A DNA stretch of 57,581 nucleotides from an uncultured Clostridium sp. (lineage in GTDB: Bacteria > Bacillota > Clostridia > Clostridiales > Clostridiaceae), in NCBI GenBank assembly GCA_900547475.1, contig URGW01000023.1:1-57581 (forward strand). The letters run 5' to 3'. The position numbers and the translations under genes are program-made. This document shows, piece after piece, positions 1 to 7,801 of this stretch. The notes beneath the pieces are model-generated. The model made no database searches, had not been told where the DNA came from, and saw nothing but the letters and a program-made list of their open reading frames with translations. The first letter of the stretch is position 1, and the number at the start of each line of letters is the position of its first letter.

Positions 1-2
1 AA

Positions 3-146
3 GGTCCTCAAGGTGAAGTTGGTCCAGCTGGTCCTCAAGGTCCTCAAGGTGAAGTTGGTCCAGCTGGTCCTCAAGGTCCTCAAGGTGAAGTTGGTCCAGC
101 TGGTCCTCAAGGTCCTCAAGGTGAAGCTGGTCCAGCTGGTCCTCAA
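3..146 (+). repeat. 36-bp tandem repeat coding the collagen-like rod
   Basis: Three essentially identical 36-base units (12 residues each, GPQGEVGPAGPQ) run from 3 to 110. A fourth unit (111-146) has one change, Val to Ala in the GEV triplet. Near identity at the DNA level means the copy number is likely to vary by slippage or recombination. The array continues beyond the left edge, so the total copy number is unknown. Confidence 0.9.
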
Positions 147-311
147 GGTGAACAAGGTCCTCAAGGTCCTCAAGGAGCAGATGCGGTAATTAATAAGTTG
201 AATAAAGTAGATGCATTAACAGCAGAATCAGCAAGTACACAAGATATAGCAACAGCTTTTAATAATTTAATTGCTGATTTAAAAGCAAAAGAATACATGA
301 ATAGTAATTAA
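3..311 (+). CDS. Collagen-like phage head fibre/decoration protein (3' part only)
   Basis: The gene enters from the left window edge, so its start is not visible. The visible 102 residues begin with Gly-Pro-Gln / Gly-Glu-Val / Gly-Pro-Ala triplets, a Gly-X-Y collagen pattern, up to about residue 60. A short non-collagen tail follows and ends KAKEYMNSN. Collagen-like rods with a small C-terminal domain are known in tailed-phage head fibres and tail fibres. The position just upstream of head-tail connector genes favours a head fibre or capsid decoration protein. Function is inferred from the repeat type and gene order. A tail-fibre role is less likely because the tail genes lie further downstream. 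Confidence 0.75.
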   Translation, partial: GPQGEVGPAGPQGPQGEVGPAGPQGPQGEVGPAGPQGPQGEAGPAGPQGEQGPQGPQGADAVINKLNKVDALTAESASTQDIATAFNNLIADLKAKEYMNSN

Positions 312-317
312 TTAAAT

Positions 318-350
318 GGAAGGGATTAATTTCCCTTTCATTATTTTTGT
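318..350 (+). terminator. Hairpin after head fibre gene
   Basis: GGAAGGGA and TCCCTTTC arms enclose a TTAA loop, followed by a T-rich stretch. It lies 7 bases after the head fibre stop. The next gene starts shortly afterwards, so it may only attenuate transcription into the connector genes. Confidence 0.55.
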
Positions 351-367
351 AGAAAGGGTGATTATAT

Positions 368-649
368 TTGACCTTAGAAGAAGTAAAGAGTTATTTAAGA
401 ATTGATTATGAAGAAGATGATATACTTTTAATCAGCTTAATTGAGATTAGTGAAGAATATATAGATTCTTGTGTAGGTACTGCATATAAAACTGATGAAA
501 AAGCTATTAAATTAGCAAATTTACTTAAAAAGAAATTAATAGCAGATATGTTTGAAAATAGAGGTACAGAAATATCAAATTCTACTAGAAAAGATACTAT
601 TGTTACTACTATACTTGATAAATTAAGCAATTATAGTGAGGTTGAATAA
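368..649 (+). CDS. Phage head-tail connector (gp6-like)
   Basis: This 93-residue protein begins MTLEEVKSYLRIDYEEDD. That is the typical opening of small head-tail connector/DNA packaging proteins of the HK97 gp6/SPP1 gp15 type, which are mostly alpha-helical and of this length. The start codon is TTG at 368, supported by an AAAGGGTG ribosome binding site 8 bases upstream; no ATG fits. It sits first in a run of connector genes with almost no spacing. In the virion it would form the ring between portal and tail completion proteins. Family assignment rests on the N-terminal pattern, size and gene order. Confidence 0.8.
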   Translation: MTLEEVKSYLRIDYEEDDILLISLIEISEEYIDSCVGTAYKTDEKAIKLANLLKKKLIADMFENRGTEISNSTRKDTIVTTILDKLSNYSEVE

Positions 650-985
650 ATGGCAGAATTTAATATAAATATAAGTGAATTTAAGCATACCATAACAATA
701 GAAAGATTCCAAAAAGTAAAAGATGAAGATAATAGACTAGTAGAACAATGGAGTACACTTTGTAATGCTAGAGCAAAGATTCTTTATACAAGAGGTTCAG
801 AATACACAGAAGCTTATGGAACTAATAGTGAAGTTGAAGCTACTTTTTATATTAGATTTAACCATAAATATATTACATCTAAAGATAGATTAATATATAA
901 AGGAGAGGCTTATGATATTATTTACGTAAATAATGTACAACTATCAAATAGATATTATGAAATCAAAGCTAAAAAGGTGAATTAA
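650..985 (+). CDS. Phage head closure/head-tail adaptor protein
   Basis: This 111-residue protein starts directly after the stop of the connector gene. It shows the beta-rich pattern of head-tail joining proteins (SPP1 gp16/HK97 gp7 type): an N-terminal ITIERFQKVKDEDNRLVEQW strand pair, then TLCNARAKIL, and a late segment DRLIYKGEAYDIIYV. These match the family's usual layout of an OB-like barrel that closes the head channel. Size and position between the connector and the gp10-like protein agree. No catalytic role is expected. Confidence 0.8.
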   Translation: MAEFNINISEFKHTITIERFQKVKDEDNRLVEQWSTLCNARAKILYTRGSEYTEAYGTNSEVEATFYIRFNHKYITSKDRLIYKGEAYDIIYVNNVQLSNRYYEIKAKKVN

Positions 986-1411
986 ATGGCTGTAAAGTTT
1001 AGTGGGTTTGATGAGCTTGTAAATGACTTAAATAATTTAGGGGCAATAGGAAATAAAATAGGGAAACAAGCAGTTGAAGAAGGGGCAAAAATAGTTCTAG
1101 AACAACAGAAAAAAGATGCTCCAAGAGATTCTGAAAATAATGATCATGGAGCAGATAAATTAGATATAACTGAGATAAAAAAATATTCTAAATCCGGGAC
1201 TGTAGTCGGTAGGGTTGGAATTTCAGCAGAAAATTGGGAAGAAGCAAAACATCTTTATTTCCAAAATTACGGATATGAGTTATGGAAAAATGGGAAAATG
1301 ATTAATACTCATGTTGGATGGATTGATGATAGCTTCAAAAAGTGTAAAGATAAAGCAGCAAAAGTGATTATAGATATTGCTAGTAAAGAAATTGATAAAA
1401 TTCTCAAATAG
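986..1411 (+). CDS. HK97 gp10-like tail completion protein
   Basis: The 141-residue product opens with MAVKFSGFDELVNDLNNLG, followed by a helix rich in Ala/Lys (GKQAVEEGAKIVLEQQKKDA). This arrangement is typical of HK97 gp10/phi13-type tail completion or neck proteins. The gene starts immediately after the previous stop. Gene order connector, closure, gp10-like, tail terminator is the standard siphovirus arrangement and supports the call. Confidence 0.8.
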   Translation: MAVKFSGFDELVNDLNNLGAIGNKIGKQAVEEGAKIVLEQQKKDAPRDSENNDHGADKLDITEIKKYSKSGTVVGRVGISAENWEEAKHLYFQNYGYELWKNGKMINTHVGWIDDSFKKCKDKAAKVIIDIASKEIDKILK

Positions 1412-1425
1412 AGATAAGGTGGAAT

Positions 1426-1737
1426 ATGATTGAAGTAATAAATAAGCTAGAAAATGAGCTAGGTATTCCTTTTTACTACGTAAGTAGAGAAGAAGGGCAA
1501 GCTCCTGTAGTAGTTTATAATTATAAGAAAGAATTAAATATTTCAGATATGGAAAAGGAGTCATCAGATTATGACTTCTATTTTATTTTAATAATAAATA
1601 AAAAAATAAATGCTACAATTGAGAAATTTGAAGAAGTTTTAATAAATAATCTATTTAGAAATGTATCTGTAAATCAATCAGCTGCAACTAAAGAAGGTTA
1701 TATTCAAATTTCTATAACTGCTAGTAAAAATATATAA
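1426..1737 (+). CDS. Probable tail terminator protein
   Basis: This 103-residue protein begins MIEVINKLENELGIPFYYVS and lies between the gp10-like gene and the major tail protein. That slot normally encodes the tail terminator (gpU/SPP1 gp17-like), which caps the tail tube and joins it to the head. The alternating strand/helix pattern and small size fit, but I see no diagnostic motif. The call rests mainly on synteny. RBS AAGGTGG lies upstream of the ATG. Confidence 0.6.
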   Translation: MIEVINKLENELGIPFYYVSREEGQAPVVVYNYKKELNISDMEKESSDYDFYFILIINKKINATIEKFEEVLINNLFRNVSVNQSAATKEGYIQISITASKNI

Positions 1738-1756
1738 CGAAAGGTGGAATAAATGA

Positions 1757-2350
1757 ATGCCAAGAGAATTAGGAGCAAGAAAGCTTACTGCATTTAAATT
1801 AGAATCAGAAGGTACTTATGGAAGTGCCATTCCTTTAAAGAACTGTGTATCTTTAAAGACAATAAATAATTACACAGAAATTGAGTATTATAGTGATTGT
1901 ACAACAGAACATTCATCTGCTACATTACAAAATGTTGAGGCTGAGGTAGTAATGTCATCAAACATGGGATTAAAATTATTAGCAGAATTAACAGGATTGG
2001 AATATGCAAATGGTAAAATGGCTACTGTAATTGGTGGCGTAGTCCCTCAATTTGCTTTAGCTTATGAAATTTTAATGGATGATAATACAACTAGAAGAAG
2101 AGTTTTATATAATTGTAATCTTAGAAAAGAGGAGCAATCAAATGAAACTGAATCTGAAGGTGAAGAGTGGACATTTACAGGAAAATCATTACCAGTAGAA
2201 ATTGAAGGAAAACAATATGTTGATTTATGGATGTCTGAATCAGAAATTAATGCAATAGTTGAACCAGAAACAAAGGCTAAATATAAAGCTGAATACGAGA
2301 AGTTCTTTGAAACTGTAATAATGCCTGGAGAACCAACAGACTCTCCCTAG
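1757..2350 (+). CDS. Phage major tail protein (phi13 type)
   Basis: The 197-residue protein contains an N-terminal stretch typical of phi13-family tail tube proteins (GARKLTAFKLESEGTYG), then beta-rich sequence and an acidic middle (residues about 125-145). It would polymerise into the tail tube. An alternative ATG at 1753 is in another frame and leads nowhere. ATG 1757 is preceded by AAGGTGG at 1741. Position before the tail assembly chaperones and tape measure agrees. After the stop there is a spacer with a hairpin before the next gene. Confidence 0.8.
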   Translation: MPRELGARKLTAFKLESEGTYGSAIPLKNCVSLKTINNYTEIEYYSDCTTEHSSATLQNVEAEVVMSSNMGLKLLAELTGLEYANGKMATVIGGVVPQFALAYEILMDDNTTRRRVLYNCNLRKEEQSNETESEGEEWTFTGKSLPVEIEGKQYVDLWMSESEINAIVEPETKAKYKAEYEKFFETVIMPGEPTDSP

Positions 2351-2432
2351 TGAAACCCTAGAAAATGCTAGGGTGGGAAAAGCAAAAGTAGGTAAAGCAA
2401 AAGTAGGAATGCTAAATGAAAATTGATATTAA

Positions 2433-2467
2433 AAAGAAAGAGAGCAATTTCTCTTTCTTTTTTTTTA
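2433..2467 (+). terminator. Intra-operon terminator/attenuator after major tail protein
   Basis: AAAGAAAGAGA and TCTCTTTCTTT arms, with a short GCAATT loop, are followed by a run of nine or more T. This is a textbook intrinsic terminator. It separates the highly needed tail tube gene from the tail chaperone genes and could lower expression of the latter. Confidence 0.8.
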
Positions 2468-2484
2468 AGAAAGGAATTATATAT

Positions 2485-2823
2485 ATGGAAATTATAAATC
2501 TATCAAACAGAAAAGAAGTAGAAGTTAATATAAATGGAAATGAGTGTATAGTATCTCTCTCATTAAAAAATATAAATCACTTTCAAGAAAGTGCTAGAAT
2601 TGGACTACCAAAAGCTTTAGACAAAATGAAAAAAGGTGATTTAAATATAATATTAAAATTAATTTATAGCATGGTATCTGATAAGAAAACAGGTAGAGTT
2701 TTAGGTTATAAGTTTTTTAAAGATTATGATGAAATGGGAATAATTGAAGCATTACAACCTATAATATTAGAATTATTAAATAAGGACATGCCAGAAGCAA
2801 AAAATGAAACTGAAAAAAAGTAA
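2485..2823 (+). CDS. Tail assembly chaperone, short form (gpG-like)
   Basis: The 112-residue protein starts at ATG 2485, chosen because AAGAAAGGAA lies just upstream. A longer in-frame start at 2416 would run through the terminator hairpin. Size, position between tail tube and tape measure, and the frameshift at its end identify it as the gpG-like chaperone that coats the tape measure during tail assembly. Its last codons are GAA AAA AAG TAA and include the slippery heptamer A AAA AAG at 2814-2820. See the frameshifted product. Confidence 0.8.
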   Translation: MEIINLSNRKEVEVNINGNECIVSLSLKNINHFQESARIGLPKALDKMKKGDLNIILKLIYSMVSDKKTGRVLGYKFFKDYDEMGIIEALQPIILELLNKDMPEAKNETEKK

Positions 2824-3053
2824 AAAAAGGTAAAGATAAGGGCTATGTAGATATAGATAATATTCTATATATGGGCAGATCTTTGCTTAAAATGAGCAAT
2901 GAAGAATTATATGAGTCTAGTTTAAGATTTATATTTAAGCAAATAGATTTATATGTTGAGGCTAATAAAGAGGCAGAGAAAAGACACAAAAACAATAGTA
3001 AAAATAAAGGTAATACTAGAAGTGAAGAAAATAAATTGATGGTACTAGACTAA
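2485..3053 (+). CDS. Tail assembly chaperone, -1 frameshift product (gpGT-like)
   Basis: Join 2485-2820 with 2820-3053. A shift of -1 on A AAA AAG (2814-2820) moves the ribosome from frame 1 into the frame of the downstream reading frame. That frame is open from 2814 without a stop through KKVKKGKDKGYVDIDNILYM into the segment at 2871-3053. The downstream part on its own has no ribosome binding site in front of its first ATG (2871), which argues it is made only as a fusion. Long-tailed phages commonly make a gpG/gpGT pair this way, with the T domain binding the tube subunit. The fused protein would be about 189 residues. Confidence 0.8.
2814..2820 (+). promoter_or_regulatory. Slippery heptamer for programmed -1 frameshift
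   Basis: A AAA AAG read in the zero frame, two codons before the TAA stop of the short chaperone. It is the same heptamer used in E. coli dnaX. The run of A continues after the stop (positions 2822-2828). I did not find an obvious strong downstream pseudoknot. Confidence 0.75.
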
Positions 3054-3069
3054 AGAAAGGAGGGGGAAC

Positions 3070-5472
3070 ATGGCAGATGAAAAACAGTTAGTAGTCAACC
3101 TTGCATTAAAGTCTGGAACTATGAAGCAACAAATAAATAGTATTAATAAAGATATAAAACAAATGCAAACAGACTTTAAAAATGCTGGTGCTGGAGTAGA
3201 GGATTTTGAAAAAACATCAGAGGGGTTAAGTACAAAATTAAAATTACAGCAATCTGTAGTAGAAAAACTTAAAGATAAATTATCTGTATACAAAACCGAG
3301 CAAGAAAAATGTACAAATACATTAGATAAAGCTGTAAGCGCATACCAAAAGCAACAACAAAAAGTAAAAACATTAGAACAAGCATTAGAAAAAGCTAAAC
3401 AAGAATATGGGGAAAATAGCAAAGAAGTTAAAAAATTAGAGGAAGAATTATCGAAAGCAACTAAAGCTTTAGATACTAAGAGAAATAGCGTTATTAATGC
3501 TAATAATAGTTTAACAACTATGAATACTACCATTTCAAGTACAGAAGCTGAAATAAAGGCAATGGAATCTCAAATAAATCAAACTACTTCAGCATTAGAT
3601 GAATTAGAAAATGGATCAAATGAAGCTAGTGATGAGGTAGAGGAACTTGCAGAAAGTTTTGATGAAGCTAGTGAAGATGCTATAACATTCGCTGGACATA
3701 TGTCAGAAGTTGGACAGGGTCTTATTGATGTTGGAGACAAAATGGGAGAGGCTGGTAAAAAGATTTTAGATGTTGTTGGCGATTTAGTAGAAACAGGTTC
3801 GGAATATTCGGCAGAAGTGGCAGGAACTGAATTCCTTCTTAAAAACTTAGACAGCACAACCCAAGAAGTTATAAATAACAGTAGTGAATTAGCTTCAACT
3901 ATAGGTTTAACTTCTAAACAATATAAAGATAGTGCAACATCCATAGCAACATATTATAAGAATATGGGTATAACTACGGAAGAATCTAATAAATTAACAG
4001 GTGAAACAATGAATCTTGTAGCAGATTTAGCGGCTATAACCGATATGCCATTTGATGATGCTATGGGAAGATTTAAAAGTGGATTGATGGGGAATTATGA
4101 GGCGTTAGATGCATTTGGTATTAATTTATCTGCTACAACTCTAGAAAATAGTGAGTGGGTGCAAAGTTTAGGTAAGTCGTGGAATTCATTATCTGATAAT
4201 GAAAAAATGATGGCGGCCTATAATGAGATAGTTAGACAAAGTAGTTCTGCGACAGGATTAGCAAGTCAAGAAGCTGGGGAGTTTGGAATGCAATCTAAAT
4301 ATCTAAGTGAGAGAATAGAAGAAGTTAAAGGGATTATAGGGGAAAAACTATTACCTGTTCTTCAACCTTTGATTGAAAAGATAGCAGATGTAGTTGAAAA
4401 GGTAGCTAAATGGGTTGAAGATAATCCAGAACTAACAAGAACAATCCTTATTATAGCTGGTGCAATAGGTGGATTAATGGCTGTTTTAGGGCCTATTATA
4501 ACTACTATAGGTATGTTAACTATTGCAGTGGGGGCGTTTAATGTAGCTATGTTACCAACAATAGGAACGATTGCATTGGTTGTAGCAGGTATAGTAGCTT
4601 TAATAGCTATTGTAGCTTTAGTAATTGCAAAATGGGATGAAATAGTTGCTTGTTGGAATAGTTTTTGTGAATGGGCAAAACAGTTATGGAGTGATTTTAC
4701 AAATTGGATAACTACTAAATTTACAGAAATCAAGGATAAGACGGTAGCTAAAATTCAGGAGATGAAACAGAAACTAATTGATAAGTGGAATGAGATTAAA
4801 ACATCTGTAGTTAATAAAATAAATGAGATGAAAGATGGAGTGGTCAATAAATTTAATGAAATTAAGAATAATATTTCAAATATAATAAATAACATTAAAA
4901 CAACATTATCAACATGGGGAACTACTATAAAAACAACAATTTCTAATGCATTTAGTACTGTATATGAAACTATAACATCACCTTTTAAGAAGGCGTGGAG
5001 CTACATTAGTGGTATAGGAGATAAGATTAGTGGTGTTATTTCTAAGATTAATCCATTTAAGAGTTTAGCTAGAAGTATAGATGCAACTATAACACCTTCA
5101 ATTAATACATATGGAATAGCACCATTAAGTTTAGATAATATAGCTTTAAGTGGTAGTTATTATACTGCTACTACAAGAGATTCATTAGGAGCTATGGATA
5201 TGATTAGACAAATTAATGGAGGTGTTAATTCACTTTCTCAAACTACAGCATTAGATAGTATTGCAAAGCAATTTACACAAGAATTAAATAATATAAAAAG
5301 TGAAAATAACAATTCTATGAATGTTATTGCTAAAGCTTTAGAGTCTATGTCAAATGCTATTAAGGATTTAAAGATAGAAGCTGTAATAGATGGAGAAAAA
5401 TTAACTAGTAGATTAAATAAAATAGATGGCAAAAACTTAAATTTATATGAAAGGTGGAATGGTGTATCATAG
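3070..5472 (+). CDS. Phage tape measure protein
   Basis: This 800-residue protein is the longest gene of the tail operon. Residues about 10-200 are predicted coiled coil, rich in Lys, Gln, Glu and Ala. Residues about 200-460 carry the phage tape measure pattern with the segment MGRFKSGLMGNYEALDAFG. Hydrophobic segments at about 465-530 (IAGAIGGLMAVLGPI and a second helix) match the membrane-inserting part. A repeated amphipathic stretch follows (KINEMK, KFNEIK, NIINNIK). It sets tail length and is ejected with the DNA. RBS AAAGGAGGGGG precedes ATG 3070. Its 3' end overlaps the next gene. Confidence 0.9.
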   Translation: MADEKQLVVNLALKSGTMKQQINSINKDIKQMQTDFKNAGAGVEDFEKTSEGLSTKLKLQQSVVEKLKDKLSVYKTEQEKCTNTLDKAVSAYQKQQQKVKTLEQALEKAKQEYGENSKEVKKLEEELSKATKALDTKRNSVINANNSLTTMNTTISSTEAEIKAMESQINQTTSALDELENGSNEASDEVEELAESFDEASEDAITFAGHMSEVGQGLIDVGDKMGEAGKKILDVVGDLVETGSEYSAEVAGTEFLLKNLDSTTQEVINNSSELASTIGLTSKQYKDSATSIATYYKNMGITTEESNKLTGETMNLVADLAAITDMPFDDAMGRFKSGLMGNYEALDAFGINLSATTLENSEWVQSLGKSWNSLSDNEKMMAAYNEIVRQSSSATGLASQEAGEFGMQSKYLSERIEEVKGIIGEKLLPVLQPLIEKIADVVEKVAKWVEDNPELTRTILIIAGAIGGLMAVLGPIITTIGMLTIAVGAFNVAMLPTIGTIALVVAGIVALIAIVALVIAKWDEIVACWNSFCEWAKQLWSDFTNWITTKFTEIKDKTVAKIQEMKQKLIDKWNEIKTSVVNKINEMKDGVVNKFNEIKNNISNIINNIKTTLSTWGTTIKTTISNAFSTVYETITSPFKKAWSYISGIGDKISGVISKINPFKSLARSIDATITPSINTYGIAPLSLDNIALSGSYYTATTRDSLGAMDMIRQINGGVNSLSQTTALDSIAKQFTQELNNIKSENNNSMNVIAKALESMSNAIKDLKIEAVIDGEKLTSRLNKIDGKNLNLYERWNGVS

Positions 5473-6173
5473 GTCAAATAGAATTTAATAATCTAAAGTC
5501 TTTTGATGATTTTGAGTTAAAAACAAAATCAATTGAAGTATCATATCCAACTCCAAAGTTAATAAAAGAGAGTGTGCCATTTCAAAATGGAGAATATGAT
5601 TTTACAGAATTATATGGAGAAACAATTTATAATAATAGATCTGTAAAAGTTACTTTTGAATACGATGGATTTAAAGCAGTAACAAGAACTAGACTTTATT
5701 CTTTTTATACAAAGGTTATTAATTGGTTATATAATTCAGGAGAAAATGAATTAATAATTGATTATGAAGTTGGAACTTTCAAAGGCAGAGTTGTTGATAT
5801 ATCTTCAATAGAAGTATTATCATGTTCAGGAGAAATAACTGTAGAATTTGATTGTTATCCATTTAGAACTTATAAGCAAACAGAAGGGAATATTCTTTGG
5901 GATGACTTTAATTTTGAATTAGATTATTTACAACAAACCAAGTTTGATGTATTGGGAAATAAAACTATAAATATAATTAATTCAGGTTCAAAAAGAATTA
6001 CACCAACAGTTATATGTTCAAGTGAATTTGATGTAATTAAAGGTAATATAACTTATAAATTTAACATAGGAACTACAAAGAATTGGAGATTTGTATTAGA
6101 TAAAGGCATAAATAACTTAACTTTAAATGGTACCGGAAATATAGAATTTGTATTTAGAAAAGAGGTGCTTTAA
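5454..6173 (+). CDS. Distal tail protein (Dit-like, phage tail family)
   Basis: About 235 residues. The IGQIEFNNLKSFDDFELKTK opening and FTELYGETIYNNRSVKVTFE are typical of Dit/phage tail family proteins, which form the hub at the tail tip. The sequence order after the tape measure agrees. The start is unclear. The only GTG in frame (5454) lies inside the AAGGTGG ribosome binding site, and the usual start spacing falls on ATC 5466 or ATA 5469, so a rare start codon is likely. The 5' end overlaps the tape measure by about 19 bases, suggesting translational coupling. Confidence 0.75.
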   Translation: MEWCIIGQIEFNNLKSFDDFELKTKSIEVSYPTPKLIKESVPFQNGEYDFTELYGETIYNNRSVKVTFEYDGFKAVTRTRLYSFYTKVINWLYNSGENELIIDYEVGTFKGRVVDISSIEVLSCSGEITVEFDCYPFRTYKQTEGNILWDDFNFELDYLQQTKFDVLGNKTINIINSGSKRITPTVICSSEFDVIKGNITYKFNIGTTKNWRFVLDKGINNLTLNGTGNIEFVFRKEVL

Positions 6174-7519
6174 TGTATCAAGTAACTATAAAGAATGAAA
6201 ATGAAGAAGTAATTATAAATTCAATTTCTACTGATATTGAATCACCAAGATTAATTTCTGGAAGCATCAATCATGGAATAAACACTATAGATAATTTTAC
6301 TTTTAAAATAGCTACTAATAATATAGGATATAATAAATTAAATACACTAACTACTTTAGTAGAAGTTTTAAATATTAAAAATAATAATTTAGAATTTAAG
6401 GGAAGAGTATTGCTTCCAGTTGAAAGCATGGATAGTAATGGGATGTTTCTTAAAAATGTTACTTGTGAAAGTGAACTAGGTTACTTAATGGATAGTAGTA
6501 CAGTTTATGGAGAGTATCATAATATTTCTGTTCGTGATTTTCTGAAAGTAATAATAGATAATCATAACTCACAAGTAGATGAAGAAAAGAAATTTCAAAT
6601 AGGTAATGTAACTGTAGTAGATAATAATGATAGTCTTTATAGGTATTTAGGCTATGTTAAAACTTTTGAAGCTATAAAAGATAAACTTATAGATAGACTT
6701 GGGGGAGAGCTACAAATAAGGTATGAAAATGGAATAAGGTACTTAGATTATTTAGAATCTATAGGAGAAGTAAAATCTACTGAAATAAGGTTAGCTAAAA
6801 ATTTGCAATCTATAGAACTTGAAAAGGACCCAACAAATATAATAAGTAGGTTGTTACCTTTAGGAAATAAATTAGAAGATAGTGAAGAAAGATTAACAAT
6901 AGAAAGTGTTAATAATGGAATTAAATATATAGATGATATTGAAGCTATAGAAGAATTTGGTGTTATAGTTGATTCTGTTACTTGGGATGATGTTACAGAA
7001 CCTTCTAATTTATTAAGAAAAGGACAAGAATACATCAAAGAAAATAATAGAATTAAGAAAAAATATAAAGTAACAGCATTAGATCTTAGCACTATAGGAT
7101 TAGATTTTGATAGTTTTGAAGTAGGAAATGCTTATCCAGTTATAAATCCACTGATGAATATAAATGAAAATCTCAGAGTGATTGAAAAGACTATAGATAT
7201 ATATAATCCTCAAAGTTCTACTTTAAGTATTGGAGATAAACTCGAAGATATAAAGGATTATCAATTAGAAAATGTTACTACAGCAAAAGAGGTTAAGTCG
7301 GTTAAAGAAACTGTACAGACTACAGTTAATGTATTAAATACTGTTTCTAATGAATTAAATAATACAGTTGAAGTATTAAATAATACAAATGCTACTGTTG
7401 GAGATATAGGAGTAATAGTTAAAGCTAATGTAGATGCTACAAATGCAATTGCTAATACTTTAGTTTTGATTAATAACAAGTTAGATAAGTTAACTAGAAG
7501 AATAAATATGGAGGTATAA
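6173..7519 (+). CDS. Tail-associated protein (Tal; endopeptidase-tail type)
   Basis: The 448-residue protein starts at an ATG overlapping the previous stop by one base (TAATG). It has the layout of phage minor structural proteins with an N-terminal hub domain (MYQVTIKNENEEVIINSIST), a middle LIDRLGGELQIRYENGIRYL segment typical of the prophage endopeptidase tail family, and a helical C-terminus with repeated Asn/Thr/Val (residues about 365-435). It would form the tip beneath Dit and attach the spike. No clear peptidase active site is visible, so enzymatic activity is uncertain. Confidence 0.75.
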   Translation: MYQVTIKNENEEVIINSISTDIESPRLISGSINHGINTIDNFTFKIATNNIGYNKLNTLTTLVEVLNIKNNNLEFKGRVLLPVESMDSNGMFLKNVTCESELGYLMDSSTVYGEYHNISVRDFLKVIIDNHNSQVDEEKKFQIGNVTVVDNNDSLYRYLGYVKTFEAIKDKLIDRLGGELQIRYENGIRYLDYLESIGEVKSTEIRLAKNLQSIELEKDPTNIISRLLPLGNKLEDSEERLTIESVNNGIKYIDDIEAIEEFGVIVDSVTWDDVTEPSNLLRKGQEYIKENNRIKKKYKVTALDLSTIGLDFDSFEVGNAYPVINPLMNINENLRVIEKTIDIYNPQSSTLSIGDKLEDIKDYQLENVTTAKEVKSVKETVQTTVNVLNTVSNELNNTVEVLNNTNATVGDIGVIVKANVDATNAIANTLVLINNKLDKLTRRINMEV

Positions 7520-7522
7520 GAG

Positions 7523-7798
7523 TTGGAAGAGATAAGAATTGTAGCTAAAGCATTAACTGATAATGAAGAATCCTTATATGATAACTCCAGTGGAGCTGTA
7601 ATAAAAACTATATTGTTGCATAATTCGAATAGTGAAGAAAAGGAAGTAACACTAAAGTTAGATGGTGTTGCTTTTTTATTTGTTCTTAATTCTAAAGAAA
7701 CAAAAATTCTTAGTTCTCCTTTAGTTACTAATTCAATAAAGGGTAGCGGAGCAGGAGTTAACATTCATATATCAGGAATACAATTAGGAGGTGCTTAA
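7523..7798 (+). CDS. Small phage tail-tip protein, unknown function
   Basis: A 91-residue protein starting at TTG 7523, 8 bases after GGAGGT. The sequence is beta-rich (IKTILLHNSNSEEKEVTLKL) and ends in a Gly/Ser-rich GSGAGVNIHISG stretch. It resembles small beta-sandwich proteins often found between Tal and fibre genes. I do not recognise a named family. Its place between Tal and the spike suggests a virion component. Confidence 0.6.
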   Translation: MEEIRIVAKALTDNEESLYDNSSGAVIKTILLHNSNSEEKEVTLKLDGVAFLFVLNSKETKILSSPLVTNSIKGSGAGVNIHISGIQLGGA

Positions 7799-7801
7799 AA
7801 A

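Noticed and set aside
2416..2484. Longer N-terminus for the tail chaperone starting at ATG 2416
   Set aside because: It would translate through the terminator hairpin into a Lys/Phe run, while ATG 2485 has its own ribosome binding site and matches the family size.
3045..3533. Long reverse-strand frame opposite the tape measure gene
   Set aside because: Composition is a mirror of the tape measure coiled coil (runs of Cys/Phe/Ser), there is no ribosome binding site, and the forward gene is certain.
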